DNA from: Gonocerus acuteangulatus
Lineage: Eukaryota; Arthropoda; Insecta; Hemiptera; Coreidae
Direction: 5' to 3'
Assembly (NCBI GenBank): GCA_946811695.1
Contig: OX328123.1
Coordinates: 152,667,840-152,731,839 of the forward strand
DNA: 64,000 nt
The notes beneath the pieces were generated by a model. The model was not told where the DNA came from and made no database searches. It worked only from the letters and a program-made list of their open reading frames with translations. Position numbers and translations under genes: made by a program. This document shows positions 23,735 through 35,032 of the stretch, one piece after another. Positions within the stretch are counted from its first letter, which is position 1. Each line of letters starts with the position of its first letter.

Positions 23735-23990
23735 CCAGAGGTTTTTTTCGTCACGAAACTTTGTATATAGTATTCTCTTAGCAAATGATTTAACGAGTTC
23801 CTTAACCAGCAAAATTGGTTCATCTGGAGGAGGGGATTACTCTGGACCCAAAGTCGCTCGGGCGAAACTCGATATTCGTTTGTGGAAATATTAACAGAAA
23901 AATATGTTGTAAAAATAAAGTAAATCGGTTTATTAGGAGGAGGGTTTATTCTGGACCCGATTTACCAACTTACCACTAGCCGTAATCTAT
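23735..23990 (-). mobile_element. Diverged family A internal fragment
   Basis: CACGAAACTTTGTATATAG, GCAAATGATTTAACGAGTTC, TAAATCGGTTTATTAGGAGG and ACCACTAGCCG are inverse versions of family A body blocks. Neither terminus nor the TA core is present. Confidence 0.6.
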
Positions 23991-24004
23991 CTTCACATAT
24001 AATC

Positions 24005-24150
24005 AAATTCTAACGGATCGCTGTTTGTACATGCAAGATATATGAGTAAAAATACTATTGGGGGCCTTTATCAACCCAATTGTACCCAAAATAATGATTT
24101 ATAGAATTGTTGTCTGTTTGTCTGTATGTCTGCTGTGTGAGACACTCTAT
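24005..24150 (+). repeat. Direct repeat copy 2 (TCTAACGGATCGCTGT block)
   Basis: Second copy of the block at 23425, diverged and shorter. Confidence 0.7.
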
Positions 24151-24938
24151 ACACACTAGAGTTAAACAATCCTTAAGCTTCGTCACGTTTTAGCAATTCT
24201 AGCAGCCTGTATGGTTGATCCCCGATGGCTATACGCCTAATATCAAGTATAAATGTACTGTAAAGTTGATTGAAAAAAAATACCTATACGACGATGTTTA
24301 TAAAAAATCAACAAACAGCTGACAAGCAGTACCATGCCGCTGGCCGGCCAGCTGACAAGTGCCAATGATTATTGTATAATGAAAGGTGTTTCTCCAAAAA
24401 ATTTCATGAATCTTAAAATCGTTTCACATTTTCATATTTTTCCGAAGTTTGCAACGTCCCCGCAGCCAAACCCACCGCTACCTAGCCAGCTGACAAGTGG
24501 CACTGTTCTAGTTAAGACTTGTACAATCAATAGTGAAAAAATGAAGAATCTTAAAAATCGTTGCATGAAATGTACACGGGCCGACGGACTATAAGGAGTT
24601 AACCACTAGACCACGGGGAGGCCCATTGACTATTGTTCTTAGTTGTTTGGATTGAAAGGTTTGGATGCGTCTGATGTTCGATATTTTCGCAATTCCTCAG
24701 ACTTCTCGTTCGTACGCCCAAATGGGTTGCAGTTGTCATTTCTAAAGGATGAGTTTGTTTTCAGTACTTGAATGTGATTTGCGGTTCAACAGTCTATAGA
24801 GCTGTCCAAATCGACAGTTAAGTTCCTGTGTTGTGATGTTGTAAGGTAAGTCGGGAGTCTAAGTGTAGTCCGAGGTAGCGAGCTCTATCAGAAGGGCTGC
24901 TTAAGCCCTAACAGCCATCGAGCCTGTAAGTCCAAATT

Positions 24939-25993
24939 AAAAAAGTCCGTCACGCAGGAGCTGCATAACTAAGCACTTTCCTCAGAATTTGGGTAGTGTA
25001 GACTGCTTTCCAGAACAATTTGCTTAAAATATCCTACATAAATAAAATAAAAACGTGTATAGTTCTCATTTTGTAATGAGTAACTGATCAATTATTAATT
25101 TGCATCCAGAGTTATGTTTACACATGGTACCTACTACACTACGTAATAAATACAAAAATCCTCATATTATCGTATTTTGATCTAACGCAGGAACAGGATA
25201 CAGTCACTCTAGTGGTAGAAAGCGCTCTTTGCGGCGGCTTTGTGAACCTACGTCTGCCGGCTTTTCTATTCAAATATATTACAAATTAAACCCCCGCTTT
25301 CCGATTGACCGATTCACCTCATTTTTACAACACTTCTTTCTCATGAGTTACCCACGACGTATACAGCGTTTCATTACAATACAGCAGAAATTACGACCGG
25401 TATGAGTATATTAGGAATTTGGGTCCGGAGTAAACCCCCCCTTCTAATGAACCGATTTAGTTTCTTTTTATAACACATATTTACCTGTAGATTACCACTA
25501 CGAATACCGAGTTTCGTCGAAATATACCTAAAATCACGGCTGGTAGTGGCGAATTGGTATTGTGGGTCCGGAGTAAACCCCCTCTCCTAATGAACCGATT
25601 TCGTTTATTTTTACAACACATATTTACCTGTGGATTAGCACTACGAATACCGAGTTTCGTCGAAATATACCAAAAATCACGGCTGGTAGTGGCGAATTGG
25701 TATTGTGGGTCCGGAGTAAACCCCCCCCCCCTTCTAATGAACCGATTTAGTTCATTTTTATATCTCACTTTTCTCACTATATTAACACTACGAATACCAA
25801 GTTTCGTTGAAATATAACAAATATTACGGCTGACATAGTCAAATAAGTGTTTTGGGTTCGGGGTAAACCCCCCCCCCCTTCCGGTGGACCGACTTTGGTG
25901 GTTAACGAACTCGTTCAATCGTTTGCTAATTGAATGCTATATACCAAGTTTCGTGACGAAAAAACAAAAACTCTGGCCGCTATCGTGTTAACA

Positions 25994-26067
<74 letters not shown>

Positions 26068-26197
26068 TATATATAAATTTTAACGGGGGTCATTTTCGGT
26101 GTCTACTAGCTGGGATCGATAAAGATTTGAAGAAATTTTTCAAAAATTCCGTCATGAGTCCAACCTCAATAGCTACTTTCCTTCGGAGGAAAGTGCT
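24939..26197 (+). mobile_element. Family A (HINE-like) element, near complete
   Basis: 5' end AAAAGTCCGTCACGCAGGAG with subTIR AGCACTTTCCTC; CGCAGGAACAGGATACAG block; four internal subrepeats of about 145 bp, each starting GGGTCCGGAGTAAACC plus a C-run and containing ACGAATACCGAGTTTCGTCG; then GCTAATTGAATGCTATATAC, the (TA)n core at 25998-26073, GGTCATTTTCGGTGTCTACT, and the 3' hairpin ACTTTCCTTCGGAGGAAAGT plus GCTA. Non-coding: frames across the subrepeats have no conserved start and read through on both strands. Confidence 0.92.
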
Positions 26198-26335
26198 AAA
26201 AACTCCGACTCGCAGGAACTGCATCATCTTAGCGCGGTTCCGTTCTTATCCCTAGACTCATTTAGAATGATTCAAATTGAAACTGTTACTATTTTGGGCA
26301 CTCCCAACGTTGAAAATAACATACTCACTTTCTAA
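26198..26335 (+). mobile_element. Family B 5'-end fragment abutting a family A 3' end
   Basis: AACTCCGACTCGCAGGAACT and CTTAGCGCGGTTCCGTTCTT are the family B 5' terminus and subTIR, starting immediately after the A terminus GCTAAA. It fades after about 130 bp. Confidence 0.8.
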
Positions 26336-26814
26336 ATCGGCGACCATTGCTTTTAGGTTATACCTAATCCATTGCTACATGAGTTTTTCTGGTTGATGCA
26401 GAGAAAAAAAAAAAAAACTCCTATTACCCAGTTTCGAGTTCCATTTATTTGCAAGAATACTAAATCAAAACTTGGTAATGGACCGGTTACTTCTGAAATC
26501 ATTTTAGCTAAAAGCTTTCTGAAAGGCCTAGCTCACAAATCAAACGGATTATCCTCTATTAATTTGTATAATGGTTCGACACCACTTGAGTCCCAACTTT
26601 CCCCCCAAATCATGAAATATTACCTTCCTACTAGATCTCCTAATAAAACCAATCAAATATTGAATCAATATAGCTTTAAAGAAATTTGAACTTCACCTTA
26701 CATTAAATATAATTAATATGAATAATGGATAGGTAAATCTTCTTAACAAATGCCTGTCACGCAGGAACTGCATAGCTAACAATATCGCATTGCTAAATGA
26801 CCTACATAAATATA
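26336..26814. other. Spacer with an unrecognised 105-codon open frame
   Basis: The frame 26372-26689 (plus) has a poly-Lys stretch from an A-run and no motif I recognise. I do not call it a gene. A family-A-like 5' snippet CTGTCACGCAGGAACTGCAT lies at about 26754. Confidence 0.4.
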
Positions 26815-28065
26815 AAAAAGTCCAACTCGGAGGAACTGCACCATCTTAGCGCGGTTCCGTTCACATCTCTAGTGCTATTAGTAAAGGAATATCAGCATTC
26901 ATTGGTGGGGTTTGATCGTTCGTGAAAAACATAAAATAAAATCTCGAAGAGAAAATATATTTAAGGCCCACAACAGGAAACGGACCACATCATGGCGACT
27001 TCCCCCACTTTCCTAACGTTCGCTCCTGGAGACACTATAACAATGTTTCACATTTTCTTACCTTGTTGTAGTCAAATACTCATTTTACAGTTAAATGCGA
27101 TTGAAATGGGAAACAACCAGTTAAAACTTTAGGTAAACAAATACAAAGACCCGTTCAAAAGAAAAAAGTCCGTCACGCAGGAGCTGCATAACTGAGCACT
27201 TTCCTCAGAATTTGGGTAGTGTAGACTGCTTTCCAGAACAATTTGCTTAAAATATCCTACATAAATAAAATAAAAACATGAATAGTTCTCTTTTGATTTT
27301 GTAATGAGTAACTGATAAATTATTAATTTGCTTCCAGAGTTATGTTTACACATGGTACCTACTACACTACGTAATAAATACAAAATCCTCATATTATTGT
27401 ATTTTGATCTAACGCAGGAACCGGATACAGTCCCTCTAGCGCTCCTTGCGGCGCCTTTGTGAACCTATGTCTGGCTGGCCTTTCTATTGAAATATATTAC
27501 AAAGTAAACCCCCCTTTCCGATTGACCGATTCAGCTCATTTTTACAACACTTCTTTCTCATGAGTTACCCACGACCTATACCGCGTTTCGTTACAATACA
27601 GCAGAAATTACGACCAGTATGAGTATATTAGTAATTAAGGTCCGGAGTAAACCCCCCCTCCTAATGAACCGATTTAGTTTATTTTTACAACACATATTTA
27701 CCTGTAGATTACCACTACGAATACCGAGTTTCGTCGAAATATACCAAAAATCACGGCTGGTAGTGGCAAATTGGTATTGTCGGTCCGTATTAAACCCCCC
27801 CTCCTTATGAACCGATTTAGTTTATTTTTATAGCTCACTTTTCTCTCTATATTACCAGTACGAATACCAAGTTTCGTTGAAATATAACAAATATTACGGC
27901 TGAAATGGTCAAATTAGTGTTTTGGGTTCGGGGTAAACCCCCCCCCCCCCTTCCGGTGGACCGATTTTGGTGGTTAACGAACTCGTTCAATCGTTTGCTA
28001 ATTGAATGCTATATACCAAGTTTCGTGACGAAAAAACAAAAACTCTGGCCGCTATCGTGTTAACA

Positions 28066-28129
<64 letters not shown>

Positions 28130-28510
28130 TATATATATAAATTTTAACGGGGGTCATTTTCGGTGTCTACTAGGTAGGATCGATAAAGATTTGAAGAAAT
28201 TTTTCAAAAATTCCGTCATGAGTCCAACCTCAGTAGCTACTTTCCTTCGGAGGAAAGTGCTAAAACTAACAATTGGGGATTTTGAATTTCTCCGATTGAC
28301 ATCGCCCCATCGAAAATAACATCAGAACCCATGTTGTAGGAAGTTTAGTAAGCTTTTGAATGGTCACAATCCACTTACCACGATTTCTCAACATTTTTCG
28401 AGATATTTTAGAAAATAAACGAAAATCCTAAAACTTTTCATGCCTGGTTATGAAATATTTCATTTCTAAAACGTCCTTAACTCCAAACGGAACCAAAATT
28501 TACCTATCAT
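26815..28510 (+). mobile_element. Family B element split by a nested family A element
   Basis: The 5' end AAAGTCCAACTCGGAGGAAC with GCGCGGTTCCG subTIR is at 26815. The body is recognisable to 27161 (TTAAATGCGATTG, CCCGTTCAAAAG), is interrupted by a complete family A copy, and resumes at 28263 with TCTCCGATTGACATCGCCCC, TTACCACGATTTCTCAAC and CCTTAACTCCAAACGG. The 3' half including the TA core and stem-loop is absent, as it fades near 28510. This gives relative age: A inserted after B here. Confidence 0.8.
27162..28262 (+). mobile_element. Family A (HINE-like) element nested in family B
   Basis: Complete from AAAAAAGTCCGTCACGCAGG to ACTTTCCTTCGGAGGAAAGT plus GCTA. It carries three internal subrepeats (fewer than the other copies), a (TA)n core at 28071-28126, and the same 3' block. 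It lacks part of the AGTGGTAGAAAGCGCTC block. Confidence 0.92.
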
Positions 28511-28990
28511 AGATTAGATGAATATCAAACGACTCGAACAAGTTCCAACTGAATTAATCGTTTCTGAATACCCAAACTTATTATTACTTTGGAATTCGGA
28601 ATTCCTCCAATATTATGAATTTATTGGCAAATTCAAATTAGAAATGAACTACGTGGTCAATTTGAACTAGTTAAATAGGATGATTAATCCTAAACGGAAT
28701 AGCTCCTCGAAAAGGACGACTTTGCCCACCTCCTATTTGCGTTGAAAAAAAGAAGTTCATTACGAATTCAGAATTCCTAAGAAGTAAAATTAAACAAATA
28801 AGAGCTATAAAAACCCAAAAACCTATCAATCATGGGGCAAATATAATTAATCGTCTACATAAATTGGGAAACCTAAAGATTTTCTCGCAAGCCTTGGGTA
28901 ACTTGGTTGTAACCGTTAAAGTAAGTAAAAATTGTTTTACATTTTGCTACTGTTATGCTTATGATTAATACTGTACTTGTTCTTACCTAG
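28511..28990. other. Spacer, nothing recognised
   Basis: AT-rich; no motif or repeat that I can place. Confidence 0.4.
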
Positions 28991-29009
28991 TGGGTTATGA
29001 AAAATGTGT

Positions 29010-29061
<52 letters not shown>

Positions 29062-29067
29062 TATATA

Positions 29068-29114
<47 letters not shown>

Positions 29115-29125
29115 GTATATATATT
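28991..29125. repeat. (TA)n microsatellite with ATATTATATA interruptions
   Basis: Two TA runs flanking a short TTATATATTATATA segment. Unlike most long TA runs here it is not inside a recognised family A or B copy. Confidence 0.95.
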
Positions 29126-29149
29126 GGTACAATAGCGTCTAGGGTGTAA

Positions 29150-29600
29150 ACATTTATTAAAGCTAATAGCTTACAATAATAATATTTTCACAAAATGCTT
29201 AAAATTGAATATTTCTAATATTAACTATTGTATTTAATGAACAGAATTTGAGATAATGTGTTTTTTTTTGTAATTTATTTCGTTTCTTGGACATTATTTT
29301 ACCTGCTTTGGAAAAAATGCGTTTACAGAAAACTGAGATAGCTGGAATGCAAAGCAATTTCTTACAGGATTGAATTGAAGGGAACAAGTGAACTAACGGA
29401 AGGAATGTGAGCAGAGAATTAGCGTAGGGATGATTAGCTCAAAGATTGCTTGAGAAACGGCAGCTGAAGTAGTCGGCAATGTCTGTAGAATGGAGGGAGA
29501 GGACCCAGAAGTGAAAATAGACAAGAAAAAGATCAAGAGGACGACCTCGCTTGTCTGATGATGACTAAATTTCCACACAGACCCGTGGAAAAACATTGGC
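29150..29600 (-). pseudogene. hAT-type transposase C-terminal fragment
   Basis: Minus strand 29387-29199 reads PSIQSCKKLLCIPAISVFCK, then RIFSKAGKIMSKKRNKLQKK. This is the C-terminal dimerisation region of hAT transposases (usual pattern AxxYLCIPATSVPSERxFSxAGxIxSxxRxxL). The conserved SE-R preceding FS is altered to CKR. Upstream sequence to about 29600 may be a frame-disrupted continuation but gives no firm motif. No catalytic core, TIR or 8-bp duplication can be seen, so this is a dead fragment. Confidence 0.8.
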
Positions 29601-30705
29601 TAGAGGCTCCCCCTAGGGGGAAAAAAAAGAAAATTAAGCCTTATTACTTGACCTTATGAATAAAATATTGAATTTTAATAGGGATGTTGTCCGTGTTTAT
29701 AAAAATTGTACATCACTTCCGTTTGTACATAGCGAACCTTTATACAACATGTCGCACTAGTATTTCTGAAGTGACTCACCTCAAAATGAAACTCAACTGG
29801 AAATGTGTCACTCTTGCCTATGAAGGGGACATAGCATTAAGACAGGAAGAGTGACACAAGTGCCCTCTGGTGTGCAAGCTCTGCACCTAGGTATATACAG
29901 TTTTGATGGCTGATAAAAAGATATTTACCATGTCTTTCATAGTCATAACTGAACAATTATTGATTAAATTGATTTTTGAATTGTATCATTTTAGAAATAC
30001 TTGTGTGATATAGCCGAATAACTGTTTCCATCCGCCGGAAAGAAATGCATTCTGCCCTTGATATAAAGAAGAGAAGGATACGGTCTAAAGATGGAACTAT
30101 AGAGATATCAGGGAGACAGAAATGAAGACATCAAAGCGTAACAGACACACTGTTAGATCTATCAATAGCTGACCCAAGGTGCCTTACCATGGTCTTCCCA
30201 GCTTTGTCTCGTGGGAACTACATCAGGGAATAGAAAGGTTTTTTTCTTTTTGTCTGGAACAAATGGAAGAGGAAAAAACGGAAGATGGGATAGATGAGTG
30301 TTGACTACCAGTTTAATTGTCTGATTCTAGAGAGCTTTTCTTTTCCAAGTAGCTTTGAGCGGCGAAACAAATTATCAACAACACAAAGAAGGATTAATCA
30401 ACAGAAAGGCTTTGACAACTTTTGCAATTTCATGCTGCAACTTAGATAAAGATCGTTTAGCTTTAATATTTTATGTAAATAAATTATGTCTGTAGTAAAG
30501 CGCTGCCTTTCATTATCCAAAAATATCTCATCACTAGAATGACGGCGTGACAATACAACGGGTTCAAGACTGTCGGAATAAACATTTCTGGGATAAATGG
30601 TTTTCCTTTTTAAGAATTCTAACGAGGTTCTCCGGTGGGTAGCGGATCCAATTCAGACCGGAGTCGCAGGCTGCGGTAGGATGGCGTAAGGTGAACTCCT
30701 GGTCA
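29601..30705. other. Spacer, nothing recognised
   Basis: A short imperfect inverted pair GTGTCACTCTTGCC / GGAAGAGTGACAC lies near 29805-29855. Otherwise featureless to my reading. Confidence 0.45.
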
Positions 30706-31106
30706 CACTAGAATCCTTCCTAACGAGGAAGGTATTCGTTTGTTAACTGCAGGTCATCCTACAATCCTTCCTAACGAGGCAGGTATTCGTTTGTCAACTC
30801 ATGGTCATGCTAGAATCCTTCCTAACGAGGAAGGTATTCGTTTGTCAACTCCATGTCATCCTAGAATCCTTCCTAACGAAGAAGGTATTCGTTTTTCAAC
30901 TCCATGTCATTCTAGAATCCTTCCTAACGAGGAAGGTATTCGCTTCTCAACTCCATGTCATTCTAGAATCCTTCCTTACAAGGAAGGTATTCCTTTGTCA
31001 ACTCCATGTCATCCTAGAATCCTTCCTAACGAAGAAGGTATTCGTTTGTCAACTCCATGTCATCCTAGAATCCTTCCTAACAAGGAAGGTATTCGGTTGT
31101 CAACTG
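30706..31106. repeat. Minisatellite, 51-bp unit, about 7.7 copies
   Basis: The unit begins AATCCTTCCTAACGAGGAAG, followed by GTATTCGTTTGTCAACTCCA and TGTCATCCTAG, repeated from 30711 to about 31105. Each unit contains a short inverted pair CCTTCC-TAAC-GAGGAAGG. Because 51 is divisible by 3, two plus-strand frames stay open over the array (17-residue protein repeats). I attribute them to the period, not to a gene, since neither has flanking coding sequence. Confidence 0.95.
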
Positions 31107-31411
31107 AGGGCACCTGAGGCGAGTTCAAGTAACCTATATAAAATTGCATAACACATATGACTATAGACTGTATTATTTCTGTAAATTAATAATAATAAAA
31201 AAACGGTTTTCTTTGAATTTTTATTCTTCGTATTTCTATAATATTCTGATGGACTTATATCTATAACTAATGTATGTACTTTAAATTGCACAGATGTTAA
31301 ATAAACGTATTAATTAAAAAAAAATCTTTAATAACATGTCTCAATTAATCTTTGGGGGTGATTGCGGTAGGCATGTTTTCATTGGGAATCGAATAAGATT
31401 GGAAAATTATC
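31107..31411. other. Spacer, nothing recognised
   Basis: AT-rich sequence between the minisatellite and a family B copy. Confidence 0.4.
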
Positions 31412-31549
31412 TTTTAGCGCGGTTCCTCCCTCCCCCATAGGGAGGACCCCCGCTTATAGGGTTGATACAATGAAACAATCCGGAAGTGCTGACTAGAAAA
31501 TTTCGCGTTTCAGAACCCCTAGAGACCGAAAATAACGGTGGTTCAAATT

Positions 31550-31602
<53 letters not shown>

Positions 31603-31605
31603 ATA

Positions 31606-31654
<49 letters not shown>

Positions 31655-33054
31655 CTGTTCGCTCTCTAGATAGAAGACGAATGGCCCGATTTTGATGAAA
31701 TTTGGTACAAAAATCCTTCGTCCAATTTGAAAGGTCAAGTTCGTTAACCAGCAAAATCCGCCTACTGGAAGGTGGCGGAAAATTGGAAAAATATTTTTTG
31801 AATACCGTTTTTGGTTTGGGTACTTAGAATCATGGGATTCAGTTGAAACATTTTCTGCATGTTCTACTTTCATCAAAACTAATATGTTGAAATTTTGGTT
31901 ACGTTTGGAGTTAAGGAAGGGTTAGAATAAAATATTTTATTAACAGACATAAAAAGTTTTAGTAACTTTGTTTACTTTCCTTAATATCTCGAAAAAGGTT
32001 GAAAATCTTGGTAAACGGAAGAATACCATTAGAAAGCTTATTAAATGCTCTAAAAAAAGGTTCTAATGAAAGTTTTGATTAGGCGATGTCAATCGGAGAA
32101 ATAAGAGCTTAAAACTTTAAAGTAATTGATTTCGCTTATTCGAACTGTTCTTTTTGTCTGTTTTTTATTCCTTGTTAATTTTTAATTGCTTATTGTTGGA
32201 TAATGTATTTGAAAATAAAACAGGTTAAGAAAAATAAGAAAAACAATTTAATGTTAGAGATATGGATTTCCAAGATATATAGCTTTTCAACTGCCTAGCG
32301 TCCTTCCTAGGGAGGGTTCTTTGTCTTTGATTTTGGTACTTAGAATTATGGGATACAGTTGAAACATTTTCTGCATGTTCAAATTTCATCAACACTAATA
32401 TGTTGAAATTTTTGTTACGTTTAGAGTAAAGGAGGGTTAGAATAAAATATTTTATTAACAGACAAAAAAAGTTTTGGTAACTTTGTATAATTTCGTTAGT
32501 ATCTCGAAAACCGTTGACAATCTTGTGAAGCGGAAGATTACCATTCGGAAGCTTACTAAATGCTCTACAAAAAAGGTTCTGAAGAATGTTTTAATTAGGC
32601 GATGTCAATCGGAGAAAAAAGTGCTTAAATCTTTAAATTATTTGATTTCGTTTATTCCAATGGTTTTTTTTGTCTGTTTTATTTCTTGTTATTTTTTAAT
32701 TGCTTATAGTTGGATAATGTATTTGACAATAAAACTTGTTAAGTAAAATAACAAAAACAATTTATTGTTAGAAATATAGATTTCCAAGATTCCAAGACCT
32801 TGTCACTAGCGGTTCTGTTTCTAGTGTAGCGGACCCTTCCAGGTAAGATTGTAAATCATGACCTTTCAAGACTTTACTACTCACAGAATGTCGTTAGTGA
32901 CCTTAAGGGTTGACACGCCATTATAATAATTAATTAAAAAAAAAAGACTGGTGGAACCAAAATAATAACTGCTTCTATTTTAATCTTTCCAAATTAGACT
33001 AGGGATATGAACGGAACCGCGCTAAGATGATGCAGTCCTGCGAGACGGACTTTT
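31412..33054 (-). mobile_element. Family B (HINE-like) element, complete, with internal duplication
   Basis: The 3' stem-loop TTCCTCCCTCCCCCATAGGG is at 31422. A (TA)n core of two runs lies at 31552-31650, then GATGAAATTTGGTAC and TTCGTTAACCAGCAAAATCC. The 5' end at 33054 reads (minus) AAAGTCCGTCTCGCAGGACT with GCGCGGTTCCG subTIR. A block of about 500 bp (TTGGTACTTAGAATYATGGG ... TTGCTTATWGTTGGATAATG) occurs twice in tandem, at about 31810-32235 and 32330-32755. Non-coding. Confidence 0.93.
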
Positions 33055-33108
33055 GTTTATAGGGAAATTTCCCATAGCACTAAAAAATGTTTAAATAACA
33101 ATAACAGG

Positions 33109-33342
33109 TCATTTTGTATTCTCTTTTAACTTGCAACTATAACATGCTGTTTGGTGAACGGGATGACAAAAGCCACAAATAAATAAATCAAATTCCAAAT
33201 TTGACGGGTCCCCATTGTTTACCGAACATGAGTAACCTGGCCAGACAATGGATTGGTGACCACCACGGCAAACGTCTATTTGATGGTATCCGTTGTTCAA
33301 TAGATATTCACCTTTTTCAGCTGTTTGGCAATTTGGCACCAA
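33109..33342 (-). other. Unrecognised Cys/His-rich open frame between two family B copies
   Basis: The minus-strand frame contains NNGYHQIDVCRGGHQSIVWP and FICGFCHPVHQTACYSCK. The C-x2-C-x5-Q/H-x2-C-x2-C spacing looks zinc-binding. It has 77 codons with a start, no neighbours and no recognised family. It could be a fragment of an exon or of a transposon protein. It is the only sequence between flanking HINE copies that is not clearly repeat. Confidence 0.25.
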
Positions 33343-33357
33343 TATTCACCGAAAACA

Positions 33358-33882
33358 AAAGTGCAACTCCAAGTAACTGCATTATCTTAGCATGTTTCCG
33401 TTCTTATTCCTAGTGACATTGAAATGGAATAGAAAGAATAACTAACTACTTTGTTTTAATCTTTCGTGAAACTATTTTTCCCATTTAAAAACTCATTTTA
33501 ATGTTAAATGCAACTTACACATTTATTGCCATGATCTATGGATTCGGACGACATCATGAGCGGGTTTCCTCCCTATGTAGAAACGGGAGAAACGCGTTAA
33601 AAATGACCACAGAGAATGGAATAGGAACATTACTTAGCATCCGATATTACGATCCATTACTGTAGTTTTATTAGCATCCGCTAGATTGCAGGAAAACAAA
33701 CAAAATTAAACACCCACATCCAAGTATTTATTAAATGAAACTTGAGTTAATTTAGTTTGATTGCTTGGCTTTTTTCGATTTTCAATAGAATGGTTCCATC
33801 TGTCGGCTATTTCGACAACCCTAGATTCGCAGAATTTCATTCCTATGTAGAGAGAAGAACAATTTCAAGTTATAATATTTAG

Positions 33883-33946
<64 letters not shown>

Positions 33947-34081
33947 TTGAACCACCTTTATTTTCGTGATCTACGGGGTCGGAAACTAGAAAGTTTCTAG
34001 TCTGCACTTCCGGATTGCGTCTTGAGGTCAACCTCATAAGCGGGTTTCCTCCCGATGGAGGAAGGAAGGAACCGCACTAAA
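33358..34081 (+). mobile_element. Family B element, short diverged copy
   Basis: The decayed 5' end (GTGCAACTCCAAGTAACTGC, TTAGCATGTTTCCGTTC) is at 33358. The (TA)n core is at 33884-33942, followed by AAATTTGAACCACCTTTATT, CACTTCCGGATTGCGTC and the 3' stem-loop TTTCCTCCCGATGGAGGAAG plus CGCACTAAAA. An extra 3'-end-like segment at 33545-33602 (ATCATGAGCGGGTTTCCTCC...AACGCGTTAAAA) suggests two copies merged. Confidence 0.75.
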
Positions 34082-35032
34082 AGAAAAAAAAAGATTATAT
34101 AATTTTGAATTATTTATCAATTGTCATTTGTGGAGATCCAAAAAAAGTATACCAAATGTTTATTAATACATTCTTTCTAATAGCGTTTTTCACGACAATA
34201 GTCAACCATTCAACGAATTGGAATTGCTAGGGTCTTGAGATGAATAAGATGTCGCCAGCTTCAAGACGACATTAACAGATTGAAACGAGAATTCAACAAC
34301 CTAATAGAAAAGAATTCCATTGTAAGCGCCGTAAGGAATATACGAAAGACTTATAGTCAGTTCACTAAACTCCACAATTCAAAAGAGCCAAGAAGGTTTT
34401 CATTAGAATCTTTTGCTTATTTTCTGCCCTTTATTTTCTTAGCTTTATTTTTTTTTTCAATAAATACGAAATGAATGGATGCCTTCTTTTCGGAACAGAC
34501 GGTTGATAAAAAGGCAGGAGGGATTTGTATTGAATGAATTCTTTTCAAGTTGGGACACGTCAACAAAGGTTTAAAAGAACTTTTAAAAAAGGTCGAGTAG
34601 AAAGGAGCTAAGCTTGAAGTTGGGGGACTCCAGGAAACCTCTTTTCTTCTTGGCAGAATGGGTTGTCAATGCGATTGGAAAATTCTAATATAAATAAAAG
34701 AGGTCTCCTGGAAATTAAAAATAAGCAATAAATCGTACAGGAGGAAAAATTTTAATAAAAGCAGTAAATTAACACAACAGGCTGCCAAAGTGAAACATGG
34801 AATATTATATTTCTATAAATTCATAATTTACCTTTTTTTAATTTTTAAAATGGTTTTATCGGTTAACACCGCTTCTACAGAAGTCAATGGTTTCATTATA
34901 GGTATAAGGAAACATTTCTGAATAGTTTTTGAGTATTTTTTCCTTTATTTCTAACTCGTTTTTGTTCATTTTTCATTTAACTACATTTGACATAAAGATA
35001 AACATTTTAGCCAAAAATCTACTGTACGTTTG
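34082..35032. other. Spacer, nothing recognised
   Basis: Contains a 64-codon frame at 34280-34474 that resembles nothing I know. Confidence 0.4.

Larger units (their letters stand above)
22085..24622. mobile_element. Large inverted-arm element with repeated CAGCTGACAA motif
   Basis: The left arm (about 22140-22410) and right arm (about 24312-24595) are inverse copies, for example AACGATTTTTAAGATTCTTC with GAAGAATCTTAAAAATCGTT and GGTGTTTCTCC with GGAGAAACACC. Outside the arms both ends carry tRNA-like, tRNA-gene-inverse sequence (CGGGCTATTAG / CCGACGGACTATAAGG). The motif CAGCTGACAA or its inverse occurs about ten times (near 22243, 22380, 22408, 22522, 22549, 22608, 22633, 24316, 24349, 24489). 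The interior holds two direct repeats and a family A-like fragment. Type unassigned. Confidence 0.6.

Noticed and set aside
25481..25918. 145-residue protein and similar frames at 38412-38793, 53257-53475, 27619-27810
   Set aside because: They are readings of the 145-bp subrepeats of family A; open on both strands, with frame altered by C-run length in each copy.
30706..31106. Secreted or structural repeat protein of 125 or 116 residues
   Set aside because: Both frames are open only because the 51-bp unit is a multiple of three; no signal peptide, no coding flank, and equal openness in two frames.
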